A stretch of DNA of 64,000 bases from Beroe forskalii (lineage: Eukaryota > Ctenophora > Nuda > Beroida > Beroidae), in the NCBI GenBank assembly GCA_011033025.1, contig WFMF01000381.1, forward strand, positions 1 to 64,000, read 5' to 3'. The notes beneath the pieces are model-generated. The model did no database searches, had not been told where the DNA came from, and saw only the letters and a program-made list of their open reading frames with translations. Shown piece after piece: positions 34,626 to 45,019 of the stretch. Position numbers and translations under genes: made by a program. Within the stretch, counting starts at the first letter, position 1; each line of letters begins with the position of its first letter.

Positions 34626-36430
34626 TCAACCCGATACACTGTGAATTCAAGGAAAGCCCATGGCAAAAGTTTCCAATTCGGATGGTATAACTGTAGTACA
34701 GTATCAGTAGCGTGACTTCCATCCTCCAGCATGTTGCACAGTTGACACTGACATGGGCTATTTCACTTCGTGTGTGCAAGTAAGAATTGAGATTCCTCAT
34801 GGATATGTCCAGTGTCCACGGCTCTGCTTAAATTCAGCGTGACCCAATCCATACGTGTATCAATAATATACACGTGTATAATAATACCTGGAGAGCGAAT
34901 TTTGCGGCAGATTTTATATTCATGTGACACTGAATAATAGTCTGGGCCAATGAATTGACTGTGATATATCCATTATCCAATACCTATCATTCTCGGGAGC
35001 TTATTTGAGAGATTTACCCTTCTAGAAAGGAAATGTTGAAAGTTTGAGTACAAATCTTCAAAGAATTTTAAAACCAACAGAAAGTTCTTGTGGCAAAAAT
35101 ACAACGACTATTCAATGCAAAGAGCGAGGTTCGGAGAAATAACAGCATTATTATATTATCCACTATTAACATGGGTTGAACACTGAGCTCGACTTAAAAT
35201 CGTTAATCAGGAACAAGACGTGTATTGACTTATTGATGACCTGTGGCAGCTTGAGCTACGAAGAACGAGCCCGCCGGCCTAGCTTGTTATTGATATGTAT
35301 CTTTATAAATCATAGGTCAGAAGCATCAGATTGTAAAATAAGTTGAAAGGGTGAAATGGCTCACGAAAGATCCTCAGTGGCCGGGTAATTGCATATATGG
35401 TGGTTTTAATCTACAGAGAAATAGGTAGTTCTTGTAAAGAAAATCGTCCACACTGGGGCTGTAGTCTACGGCAAACCAAACGACCATTCAACGTTTGAGA
35501 AGTTTTACTGTAAAAGAGTAAAGGAGCAACGGTGCTTTGAACTTTTGAAAACCATGCGTGGTAACACTTTTTTGACCCAAAATGTTCTTAAAACAACACT
35601 ATCACTTTAATGATTGCATCACTTTACTTGAGCCCGAGTGTGCAAATTCTGATTCATTAAAACATTCAAAATATAATTCACAACGAAACATCTGACATTT
35701 GTTTGAAATGATGGAAGATTTTGCCGAGGGTAACATCGCGCACAAATAGTAAGTCCCACACGAACAATATGCCCCTGACACAGTCAATAACAGTAACAAT
35801 TCTTGCGCCTATTTTTCGCGCGCGACGCATAACATGCCCGGGCAAGTTCAGCGGCAGTTAGGGAAATATCGCGAATGTGTCATTGGTTGCGTAAGAATCC
35901 TTCATTTCGTTGCATTACAGTACTTTCATTGCTCAGACGGCCCGTGCACTTACATTCACCTTTTTGCATGTAATTCGACCGTACGTTCATCTTATTTATC
36001 TTATTCACCTTTATGAAAATGTTCAAATACTACATTCCAAAATTATATTTTGTTGTTAATGTTACTTGATATATAATCACGTGGGCGGTGGGACTATAGA
36101 AATCCCCACAATGTACACTTACAGAAGTGTATCAAAATTTGTTACTTGTGTATTGTGCAATGATAAGTTATTACAAGCAGCACTTGAATTGTATGCCGGG
36201 TAATACGGACATGGTATCGAGGTTTTGGCAATTAACTAATTAAGAAACAGCGCATGTAATTGTAACAAAATAAAAACTATACCTAACGAGTGGACGAGTT
36301 TGTGTGTGATATTCCATCTCTTTTGCAAGCCTCTCTTTGATTTTGAGCATGATCCAATAACTTATATCGTACCTATGGATTTTGGATAGTTTCAGGTGGG
36401 TTGGGTCGTTTTGGGTCATTTTGGTGGTTA
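34626..36430. other. Interior of the 3.27-kb element, no gene recognised
   Basis: Only short frames on both strands; none resembles a transposase. If the element once coded for its own enzyme, that part is gone or too decayed to see. CpG-rich words (TTTTCGCGCGCGACGC) occur near 35810. Confidence 0.45.
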
Positions 36431-36961
36431 GAATTCCCCAGTTCATGCAAAAATTTTGAAACGAGCCAAAATTTTACCTTTATTTGGAACTACCCGAAAC
36501 GACCCAACCCTTCGAACCAACCCAAAATATGAATTTTGGGTGGTTTCGGGTGGTTTCGGGTGGTTTTGGGTGGTTTCGGGTGGTTTTGGGTGGTTTCGGG
36601 TGGTTTCGGGTGGTTTCGGTGTTTTAAGTTCCCCAATTTATGCTAAAATTTCGAAACCATCCCGAAACTAGCCCGAAACCATCCCGAAACTAGCCCGAAA
36701 CCAGCCCGAAACGACCCAAAATTTTACTTAAATGTGAGTGACCCGAAACCACCCGAAACCACCCGAAACCACCCAACCGACCGTTGGCTGGGTTGGGTGG
36801 GTTGGGTGGTTTCGGGTGGTTGGGTGGTTTCGGGTGGTTTCGGATGGTTTCGGGTGGTTTCGGGTGGTTTCGGGTGGTTTCGGAGTTATGTTGGGTGGTT
36901 TCGGGGGTGGTTTCGGGTGGGTTGGGTGGTTTCGGGTGGTTCCACCTTTTAGTATCAACGG

Positions 36962-37130
36962 TTCTTGATCTAGTGATCCGATGTGCCTGTCCCATGTTCC
37001 AGTGTTCTCGATCCGATGTACTTGTGTCCCTTGATCTATTGTACTGATGTTCCTGTGTTATTGATCTAGTGATCCGATGTGCCTGTTCCATGTTCCAGTG
37101 TTCTTGATCCGATGGACTTGTGTCCCATGA
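36962..37130. repeat. Right-arm GATCTAGTGATCCGATGTGC repeats; empty target sites
   Basis: Two to three units of the array found at 31660-32309, here uninterrupted. They show the sequence that the 1.28-kb element (TA) and the 3.27-kb element (TTCTTGAT) inserted into. Confidence 0.85.
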
Positions 37131-37734
37131 TCTTTACCTTTAACTGAGGAACTGACGACCTAGTCCGGTGACGTGCACACTGAAGCATATAATACTTATT
37201 TTATTTTGGATGACAAGTCACGTGACTGTGACGTAACTCAGCCAGAGTTATATGGGACACTTACCTGGACTCCGCTGGTGGAGTTTTTGTCCACCGGTGG
37301 ACTTCGCTAGTGGACTCCGCTGGTGGAGTTTTTGTCCACCGGTGGACTCCGCTGGTGGACTCCACCTGTGGACTCCGCTGGTGGACCAAAGTCCGCTGGT
37401 GGAATCCACCTGCGGAGTCCACAGGTGGACAAAAACTCCGCGGTGGACTCCAATCCGCGGCGGACTTTTTCCCTGGTGGACTTTTTGGTGGACTTTTTCG
37501 GTGGACTGTCCACCAGTGCGCGGCGGAGCCCAAGCGGACCCGCAGCGGACCCACCACTCCGCGGCGGAGTTTCGAAAAGTCCGCTGCGGGTCCACCAAAG
37601 TCCACCAAAAAATTTTTCTGGTGGACTTCAGTGGAGTCCGCGGCGGACCCGCAGCGGGTCCACTGGGTCCGCAGCGGGTCCGCCGCGGAGTTGAGTCCAC
37701 CCATTTTTTAGCCTCCTCTTGTCTTCAACTGTAG

Positions 37735-40085
37735 TGTTAAGCCTCGCAATATTTCAACATCATGTTTGACTCTTAATAAACATAAAAGTCAAATTAACAC
37801 ACGTGGTTAGATGGTGAAAGGTTGAGAAAGACTAGCTTGACATTGAGAGACTTAACAACACTATGAAAATATGAAATCATGTTTCAGATTTGGATTGATT
37901 GGATTGATGTCAAGGTATCTTCGTTACTTGCCACACAAAACTGTTGAACTACCGAGCCATGGTCGTATCTATTCAAGTTGAACCTCAAGTCTATCAATTT
38001 CATCAAAAGTAGATAAAATTTGAACACAAACGCAGGTCCGCTGCATAATCAAGATGTTTCCCCCATTCCAGATTCGACGGTGACAGCTGCAAGAAATTCA
38101 GTAAAATTACTGTTTGACCAATAGTCTGGGTTCTGCTTCTGTGCTAAAAGAAGAGAATTCTTCAGAATATTTTTAATAAGATTTTCATCCTGTTCGAGGC
38201 CAAGATTGTGAGTGCTTTTCCTGAAACTATTCCAAAGCATAGGTGCTTGGTAAAAGAAGTAGATAGAGGGCTCAGGAGTTATAAAGCGATTAGTATTTTG
38301 CCTAGATATGTATAGTGTCCCATAGAGGGGTGCTGGTTCTCCTGTCTTGATGAGTTTCACAAGGTCCATTATACATCTGAGACGGTACAGGTTTTGTACA
38401 GTGAGCAGACTGTGCTCAGTGAAAAGTGGTTTCGATGGCTCCCTACTGTGAAACTCTACTCCAAGTTTTTGTTCACCAAGTGGCCTAGCCCGTACACAAG
38501 TGCGAAATTTTTCTAGATAAGTTTCTGTGTCACCAAACATAATACGTAAACATTTCTTCTGGGTGCGGAATATTGGCTCCAGATTACTTAAGGCTACCCC
38601 TCCCCAGACGGAAATAGCATAACTAAGGTGTGATTCAAATAGAGAGTGGTAAATCTGCTTGTGAAGCTTAGATGGTAGAGAATTAGCAATACGATAGAGT
38701 CTACCACATGCACTCTTTAAAGTTTTGTTTAATTGTGCTATGTGGGGTTTCCAGGATAGATTATCATCCATCAGTACTCCTAAAAATTTTGCTTCACTAA
38801 CTTTCTTGACAATTTTACCATTTATTGAAATGTGTAAGTCATTTGGACTAGGGACAATGGGCTCCTTCTTACCTTGAGAGAAAAGCATGTAGCAACATCT
38901 TTTTGGTATTGATATGTAGTAAGTTAGATTCCATGTATCTAGATATATTACATAAGATTTCATTAGCATTTTTGTAGACTGATTCTTTGTTATCGCCAGT
39001 GACAAATATGTTTGTATCATATCATCAGCAAATAAGATAGTTTTACAATTCCCGGCAGAGTTACATATGTCATTTATATACAGAATAAAGAGAAGGGGAC
39101 CCAGAACTGAGCCCTGGGGTACACCAAACCTGACAGGAAGAGTTTCAGAGTTCTCACTTAGCACACTGACTAATTGTTTCCTGTCAGATAGGTAGCTTTT
39201 AATTAAGTTGAGTGCATTCTCACGAATACCATAGTGGTCTAGCTTATCTGTCAATATACTGTGGTCTAATGTGTCAAAGGCTTTACTTAAGTCAATAAAA
39301 ATACCTATGGTGAACTTTTTCAGTTTTATTTGATCTCTTATATATTTAACTGAATAATTCAGAGCATGGGTAGTGGAGTGTCCTTTCCTAAATCCATATT
39401 GGTTTTCATAAATTATGTTATTGTCCTCTAAGAATTGGTAGATTCTGTCGAATATCAATTTCTCAAATATCTTACCAAAGATTGGTAATGTAGAGACAGG
39501 CCTGTAGTTTTCAAGCAGTTCTGCATCGTCTTTTTTGAATATTGGACTAATTCTACCAGTCTTAAGTTCCAAGGGAAAGTACCCATCAATCATGCATTTG
39601 TTAAATATTGTAGATAATATTGGAGATACAATGCCAGCTGTAGACTTAATTACATGGACAGGAATATCACTAGATTTACCTAGCTTAAGTTCAGCAATAA
39701 TGGATTCTACTTCTTCGTGATTACATTCTCTAAATTTAATTGTGTTTTGACACTTATCCTTAAGAAAGTTACTAAAGTTTGATAGCCTATTAATCCTTAC
39801 ACCATTTTCATCAATGTAAGCTTTGTTCAATGATGGAGCCAGTGAAACGAAATATTTGTTAAATGTGAATAAGTCAAAGTTACTTTTGTTCCCATCAATG
39901 TTCTGGAAAAGCATACTACCCTGTGGTTTGGTACTATCATTATAATTTGAGTTAAAGCTATCAATATCATAAGATTTGCAGTTGTCTAAGATGCTTGAGA
40001 GCCTAATCGAAAATTCATCATTTTCATCCTCATTTTCCTGCCCAGACAGAGGATTGTATCTTGTCTCAATATCTAACAGTAGGCA
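37735..40085 (-). mobile_element. LINE copy lacking its endonuclease
   Basis: A minus-strand non-LTR element of about 2.35 kb with a long ORF. Edges are approximate: the 5' side passes into unrelated DNA near 40085 and the 3' side into unique sequence before 37735. I found no target duplication. The family looks CR1/Jockey-like from RT motif style. The copy sits between the GTGGAC element and the right satellite block. Confidence 0.75.
38049..39914 (-). CDS. LINE reverse transcriptase ORF, endonuclease deleted
   Basis: 621 codons. RT motifs in order: ISPIFKKDD and NYRPVSTLPIFGKIFEK (about residues 125-150), YGFRKGHSTTHAL, FIDLSKAFDTLDH (catalytic Asp, motif A), GVPQGSVLGPLLFILYIND (motif B), LFADD (motif C; F instead of the usual Y is common in LINEs). 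A C-terminal thumb/linker holds LSYAISVWGG. At the N-terminus MLFQNIDGNKSNFDLF looks like the first strand of an APE endonuclease, but the next residues (FNKYFVSLAPSLN) are already the pre-RT linker. About 200 residues of endonuclease are therefore missing in frame. An intact RT without its nicking domain would need help to integrate. Confidence 0.9.
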   Translation of the reverse strand: MLFQNIDGNKSNFDLFTFNKYFVSLAPSLNKAYIDENGVRINRLSNFSNFLKDKCQNTIKFRECNHEEVESIIAELKLGKSSDIPVHVIKSTAGIVSPILSTIFNKCMIDGYFPLELKTGRISPIFKKDDAELLENYRPVSTLPIFGKIFEKLIFDRIYQFLEDNNIIYENQYGFRKGHSTTHALNYSVKYIRDQIKLKKFTIGIFIDLSKAFDTLDHSILTDKLDHYGIRENALNLIKSYLSDRKQLVSVLSENSETLPVRFGVPQGSVLGPLLFILYINDICNSAGNCKTILFADDMIQTYLSLAITKNQSTKMLMKSYVIYLDTWNLTYYISIPKRCCYMLFSQGKKEPIVPSPNDLHISINGKIVKKVSEAKFLGVLMDDNLSWKPHIAQLNKTLKSACGRLYRIANSLPSKLHKQIYHSLFESHLSYAISVWGGVALSNLEPIFRTQKKCLRIMFGDTETYLEKFRTCVRARPLGEQKLGVEFHSREPSKPLFTEHSLLTVQNLYRLRCIMDLVKLIKTGEPAPLYGTLYISRQNTNRFITPEPSIYFFYQAPMLWNSFRKSTHNLGLEQDENLIKNILKNSLLLAQKQNPDYWSNSNFTEFLAAVTVESGMGETS

Positions 40086-40221
40086 AGGATGCCAGACGAA
40101 CCGACTTCAGGTTCAGGATGGATGCATCATTAACCTTATATAGATGAGATGTATCATGGACAATGGAAGTTTGAACAGGTTGTATCATACACCCATTTGA
40201 CGTTTAAAACACGTGGCAGGG

Positions 40222-40437
40222 AATGAACAATTAGAAAGATTAGCATATAGCGCAGGGGAGGAATTGATGCCTCAAAAGTACCCTCATAACTCGATGCTCA
40301 CAATGAGTTTTGTCTTAGAGGGTAAGATGCATTCTTGGGGCAAGGACATCCGCCCTTTTTTGAAAACCATGTGGATCAAATATCAATTCCTTCCCTGTGC
40401 TATATGCTAATCTTTCTAATTGTTCATTACCCACTGC
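40222..40437. repeat. 216-bp foldback
   Basis: GAATGAACAATTAGAAAGAT followed by TAGCATATAGCGCAGGG is inverted at 40395-40437 (CCCTGTGCTATATGCTAATC, then TTTCTAATTGTTCATT). No coding capacity. A partial third copy of the right arm (GGGCTATGCTAATATTTC) follows near 40480. Confidence 0.8.
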
Positions 40438-40535
40438 CCTGCTATACTAATATTTTCCATTGTTTTTCCTTGCCCTGGGCTATGCTAATATTTCTATGTT
40501 TTTCCTTGCCCTGGGCTATAACAAATTACATTAGG

Positions 40536-40880
40536 AGATGAAGTGTCGTACCCCTTGAGATGAAACGTCGCACCCTGGAGATGAAATGTCGTACTTTATG
40601 GGTACAATCAAAATTACAGTAGGAGTTGAAGTGTCATAACACCCCTTGAGATGAAACGTCGCACCCTGGAGATGAAATGTCGTACTTTATGGGTACAATC
40701 AAATTACAGTAGGAGATGAAGTGTCGTACCCCTTAAGTGAAACGTCGCACCCTGGAGATGAAATAATCGTACTTCAAAAAACCCTGGATATGAAATGTCG
40801 TACTTTGAGATGAAGTGTCGGAGATGAAATGTCGCGAGATGAAATGTCGTGAGATGAAGTGTCGGGAGATGAAATGTCCG
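40536..40880. repeat. About 86-bp tandem repeats built on GAGATGAARYGTCG
   Basis: Three larger units at about 86-bp spacing, each with GAGATGAAGTGTCGTACCCC, GATGAAACGTCGCACCCTGG and GAGATGAAATGTCGTAC, then a decayed run of the 14-bp word up to the satellite edge. Confidence 0.85.
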
Positions 40881-40885
40881 TTCCC

Positions 40886-43800
40886 CATCTACTCCATTTG
40901 ATTATGCTTGCTGCAGGAAACTCAGTGTGCCCGGCTCTATCTATTCCATTTGATTATGCTTGTTGCAGCAGAATCTCCGGGCCCAGCTCTATCTACTCCA
41001 TTTGATTTTGCTTGCTGTAGGAGACTCTGTGGGCCCGGCTCTATCTATTCCATGTGATTATGCTTGCTGCAGGAAACTCTGTGGGCCCGGCTCTATCTAC
41101 TCCATTTGATTATGCTTGCTGCAGGAGACTCAGTGTGCCCGGCTCTATCTACTCCATTTAATTTTGCTTGCTGCAGGAAACTCTGTGTGCCCGGCTCTAT
41201 CTACTCCATTTGATTATGCTTGCTGCAGCAGAATCTGTGGGCCCAGCTCTATCTACTCCATTTGATTTTGCTTGCTGTAGGAGACTCTGTGGGCCCGGCT
41301 CTATCTACTCCATTTAATTATGCTTGCTGCAGGAGACTCAATGGGCCCGGCTCTATAGAGTAGATATATCTACTCCATTTGATTATGCTTGCTGCAGGAA
41401 ACTCAGTGTGCCCGGCTCTATCTACTCCATTTGATTATGCTTGCTGCAGTAGAATCTGTGGGCCCAGCTCTATCTACTCCATTTGATTTTGCTTGCTGTA
41501 GGAGACTCTGTGGGCCCGGCTCTATCTACTCCATTTAATTATGCTTGCTGCAGGTGACTCTGTGTGCCCGGCTCTATCTACTCCATTTGATTATGCTTGC
41601 TGCTTGTGACTCTGTGGGCCCGGCTCTATCTACTCCATGTGATTATGCTTGCTGCAGGAGACTCAGTGGGCCCCGTTCTATCTACTCCATTTGATTATGC
41701 TTGCTGCAGGAAACTCTGTGGGCCCGGCTCTATCTACGCCATTTGATTATGCTTGCTGCAGGAGACTCTGTGTGCCCGGCTCTATCTACCTCATTTGATT
41801 ATGCTTGCTGCAGGAGACTCAGTGTGCCCGGCTCTATCTACTCCATTTGATTATGCTTGCTGCAGGAGACTCTGTGTGCCCGGCTCTATTTACTCCATTC
41901 GATTATGCTTGCTGCAGGATACTCTGTGTGCCCAGCTCTATCTACCCCATTTGATTATGCTTGCTGCTTATGACTCTGTGGGCCCGGCTCTATCTACTCC
42001 ATTTGATTATGCTTGCTGCAGGAAACTCCTGTGTGCTTGGCTCTATCTACTCCATTTGATTATGCTTGCTGCAGGAGACTCTGTGTGCCCGGCTCTATCT
42101 ACCCCATTTGATTATGCTTGCTGCAGGAAACTCTGTGTGCCCGGCTCTATCTACTCCATTTAATTATGCTTGCTGCAGGAAACTCTGTGTGCCCGGCTCT
42201 GTCTACCTCATTTGATTATGCTTGCTGCAATTGTGACTCTGTGGGCCCGGCTCTATCTACTCCATGTGATTATGCTTGCTGTAGGAGACTCAGTGGGCCC
42301 GGCTCTATCTACTCCATTTGATTATGCTTGCTGCAGGAAGCTCTGTGGGCCCGGCTCTATCTACGCCATTTGATTATGCTTGCTGCAGGAGACTCTGTGT
42401 GCCCGGCTCTATCTACCTCATTTGATTATGCTTGCTGCAGGAGACTCAGTGTGCCCGGCTCCATCTCACATCTACTCCATTTGATTATGCTTGCAGGAGA
42501 CTCTGTGTGCCCGGCTCTATTTACTCCATTCTGATTATGCTTGCTGCAGGATACTCTGTGCCCAGCTCTATCTACCCCATTTGATTATGCTTGCTGCTTA
42601 TGACTCTGTGGGCCCGGCTCTATCTACTCCATTTGATTATGCTTGCTGCAGGAAACTCTGTGTGCCCGGCTCTATCTACTCCATTTGATTATGCTTGCTG
42701 CAGGAGACTCTGTGTGCCCGGCTCTATCTACCCCATTTGATTATGCTTGCTGCAGGAAACTCTGTGTGCCCGGCTCTATCTACTCCATTTAATTATGCTT
42801 GCTGCAGGAAACTCTGTGTGCCCGGCTCTGTCTACCTCATTTGATTATGCTTGCTGCAATTGTGACTCTGTGGGCCCGGCTCTATCTACTCCATGTGATT
42901 ATGCTTGCTGTAGGAGACTCAGTGGGCCCGGCTCTATCTACTCCATTTGATTATGCTTGCTGCAGGAAGCTCTGTGGGCCCGGCTCTATCTACGCCATTT
43001 GATTATGCTTGCTGCAGGAGACTCTGTGTGCCCGGCTCTATCTACCTCATTTGATTATGCTTGCTGCAGGAGACTCAGTGTGCCCGGCTCCATCTCACAT
43101 CTACTCCATATTTTGATTATGCTTGCTGCAGGAGACTCTGTGTGCCCGGCTCTATTTACTCCATTCGATTATGCTTGCTGCAGGATACTCTGTGTGCCCA
43201 GCTCTATCTACCCCATTTGATTATGCTTGCTGCTTATGACTCTGTGGGCCCGGCTCTATCTACTCCATTTGATTATGCTTGCTGCAGGAAACTCTGTGTG
43301 CCCGGCTCTATCTGCCCCATTTGATTTTGCTTGCTGCAGGAAACTCTGTGTGCCCGGCTCTATCTACTCCATTTGATTATGCTTGCTGCAGGAAACTCTG
43401 TGTGCCCGGCTCTATCTACCTCATTTGATGATGCTTGCTGCTTGTGACTCTTCAGACCCAGCTCTATTTACTCCATTTGATTATGCTTGCTGCAAGAGAC
43501 TTTGTGGGCCCGGTTCTATCTACTCCATTTGATTTTGCTTGCTGCAGGAGACTCAGTGGGCCCGGCTCTATCTACCCCATTTGATTATGCTTGCTGCAGG
43601 AAACTCTGTGGGCCCGGCTCTATCTACTCCATTTGATTATGCTTGCTGCAGGAGATTCTGTGGGCCCTGCTCTGTCTACATCATTTGATTATGCTTGCTG
43701 CAGGAAACTCTATGGGCCCGGCTCTATCTACTCCATTTGATTTTGCTTGCTGCAAGTGACTCAGTGTGCCCGGCTCTATCTACTCCATGTGATTATGCTT

Positions 43801-44010
43801 GCTGCTTGTGACTCTGTGGGCCCGGCTCTATCTACCTCATTTGAAGATGCTTGCTGCAGGAGACTCTGTTGGCCCGGCTCTATCTACCCCATTTGATTTT
43901 GCTTGCTGCAGGAAACTCTGTGGGCCCGGCTCTGTCTACTCCATTTGATTATACTTGCTGCAGGAAACTCTGTGTGCCCGGCTCTATCTACTCCATTTGA
44001 TTTAGCTAAT
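40886..44010. repeat. 52-bp satellite, right block, inverted to the left blocks
   Basis: About 60 monomers in reverse orientation (CCGGCTCTATCTACTCCATT, TGATTATGCTTGCTGCAGGA). Two consecutive blocks at about 42118-42746 and 42747-43375 match almost base for base at 629-bp spacing, about 12 monomers: a recent higher-order duplication. Plus-strand frames such as ARLYLLHLIMLAAGDS are translations of the monomer. Confidence 0.96.
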
Positions 44011-44295
44011 TGCTTGTGAATCTGTGAGCACCGGCTCCTTGTACCCCGTTTGATTATGCTTGCTGCTCGTGAGCACTGGCTCATTTTACTGCATAATGAC
44101 ATATCGTGCAGCCGCGATGCAATTCATGTTATGTAAACCATCCACGCTGAATCCAATGCGCGGGAAATTTACAGCGCGCGCGATAATTAGTTACGACGCG
44201 CATCGACTATTACCATTATGGTGGAGCCTTATTTTGCCTCTTCTCTGAAGAGGCGCGCTTGCGCGCGCAAAATAAGGCTCCGTAACATGGAGTAA
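43964..44295 (-). repeat. Right 332-bp terminal inverted repeat
   Basis: Inverse of 24221-24552, indistinguishable by eye over its whole length, ending GGCTCCGTAACATGGAGTAA. Outside it the motif GTAACATGGAGTAAGCGGCG recurs at 44503, linking the shell end to neighbouring repeats. Confidence 0.92.
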
Positions 44296-44555
44296 GCGGC
44301 GGATTACCACATGTTACGTGTCCCTGTTTGTTCGCGCTTGCGCGCGCTCTTCTCTGAAGGACTGAAGAGGCGCGCTTGCGCGCGCAAAATAAGGCTCCGT
44401 CGTAGGATGTTACCCTACCCTCGCGCGCGCGGCGCAACGTTCCACATTTGGACGTCACTTTGCGTCAGAAGAAAGGGACGGACATCGCCCGTCGAAAGGC
44501 TCCGTAACATGGAGTAAGCGGCGGAGGGTAAGGTAACAATGTAACATCCTACAAA
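44296..44555. repeat. GC-rich foldback relatives of the shell end
   Basis: Contains a second shell-end-like hairpin (AGGCGCGCTTGCGCGCGCAA ... AATAAGGCTCC, 44370-44397) and a foldback from GTAGGATGTTACCCTACCCT (44402) to GTAACATCCTAC (about 44553). A related block is at 62440-62565. Confidence 0.65.
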
Positions 44556-44689
44556 ATTTAATCTGAATGTTATTTGTTAACTAATAATTCTTCGCCCATA
44601 AAAGAGGCAAAGCCCTGCAGGGGGTTTTTAATAAAAAAATGGAGTATCGAAAGTTTTGCCCTAACCAGGGCCCTGGTTACGCGCACGGA

Positions 44690-45018
44690 TTCCTAAGCCC
44701 GCATAGCTAGCTTTGTGTACGCGCCGCGCAACACCCCCTCGCGCCGCACGTTTGCCATTTGCTTAACACGTATACCCCTTCCTAAGCCCGCATAGGTGTG
44801 TGTACGCGCCGTGCTGGGGAAGCGCGCCGCGGCGCCGCGCGAGCCACACAGGGATATACGTGTTTAGCAAGTATACCCCTGTTATATGGTCGCGCAGCGC
44901 GTACACACACCTATGCGGGCTTAGGAATTCCTAAGCCCGCATAGGTGTGTGTACGCGCGCGGCGCTTCCCTACGGGAAGCGCGCCGCGCGACGATAACAG
45001 GGATATACGTGTTTAGCA
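44690..45018. repeat. Cluster of TTCCTAAGCCCGCATAGGTG short elements
   Basis: Three or so copies in both orientations of a 100-bp element running from TTCCTAAGCCCGCATAGGTG to GGGATATACGTGTTTAGCAA, with CGCGC-rich stems between. Terminal sequences differ, so it is not a simple TIR element. Further copies: about 48291-48384, 48679-48780, 61965-62030 and 62230-62413. Confidence 0.8.
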
Positions 45019-45019
45019 A

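Larger units (their letters stand above)
33690..36961. mobile_element. 3.27-kb element with GGGTGGTTTC arms and 8-bp duplication
   Basis: Flanked by TTCTTGAT at 33682-33689 and 36962-36969. Ends are CCGTTGATACTAAAAGGTGG and its inverse. The left arm carries dozens of GAAACCACCC units (33705-34320), the right arm the inverse GGGTGGTTTC units (36530-36950). A second left-type end (GTTGATACTAAAAGGTGGAA) lies at 34425, so an extra partial copy is inside. The middle (34630-36430) is unique-looking without a recognisable gene. The G-rich strand could form quadruplexes (inference). Confidence 0.88.
31142..37705. mobile_element. About 6.5-kb inverted element with GTGGAC-rich arms
   Basis: The arms are inverted copies: 31142-31690 against about 37090-37640. 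Each arm has a palindromic GTGGACTCCACC/CCGCGG block, then TCAGCC/GGCTGA and CACGTGACTTGTCATCC, then GGTAAAGATCATGGGACACA and 61-bp repeats. The right arm extends about 60 bp further than the left, so the left edge is probably truncated. No target duplication seen. Two further elements are nested inside. No transposase frame survives; the long overlapping frames in the arms only translate the GTGGAC repeats. Confidence 0.75.
24221..44295. mobile_element. 20-kb inverted-repeat composite, outermost shell
   Basis: The two ends are inverted copies of a 332-bp sequence (24221-24552 and 43964-44295) that look identical by eye. Just inside each end lies a 52-bp satellite array, also in inverted orientation. 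This is the layout of a giant TIR element with subterminal tandem repeats, or of a large palindromic satellite locus. No intact transposase lies inside; what is inside is other nested elements. No target duplication is visible, and the right side continues into related repeat DNA (GCGGCGG), so the outer limits may be trimmed. Confidence 0.7.

Noticed and set aside
33520..34800. Gly/Trp/Phe-rich frames (GGFGWFRVVSGGFG type) and His/Pro/Thr-rich frames
   Set aside because: They translate the GGGTGGTTTC repeat in different frames on both strands; no unique sequence or start context.
24450..44010. Long frames such as ARLYLLHLIMLAAGDS in the 52-bp arrays and regular spacing that superficially recalls a CRISPR array
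   Set aside because: The unit is one 52-bp satellite monomer with no distinct spacers. Frames are direct translations of the repeat. The window is eukaryotic.
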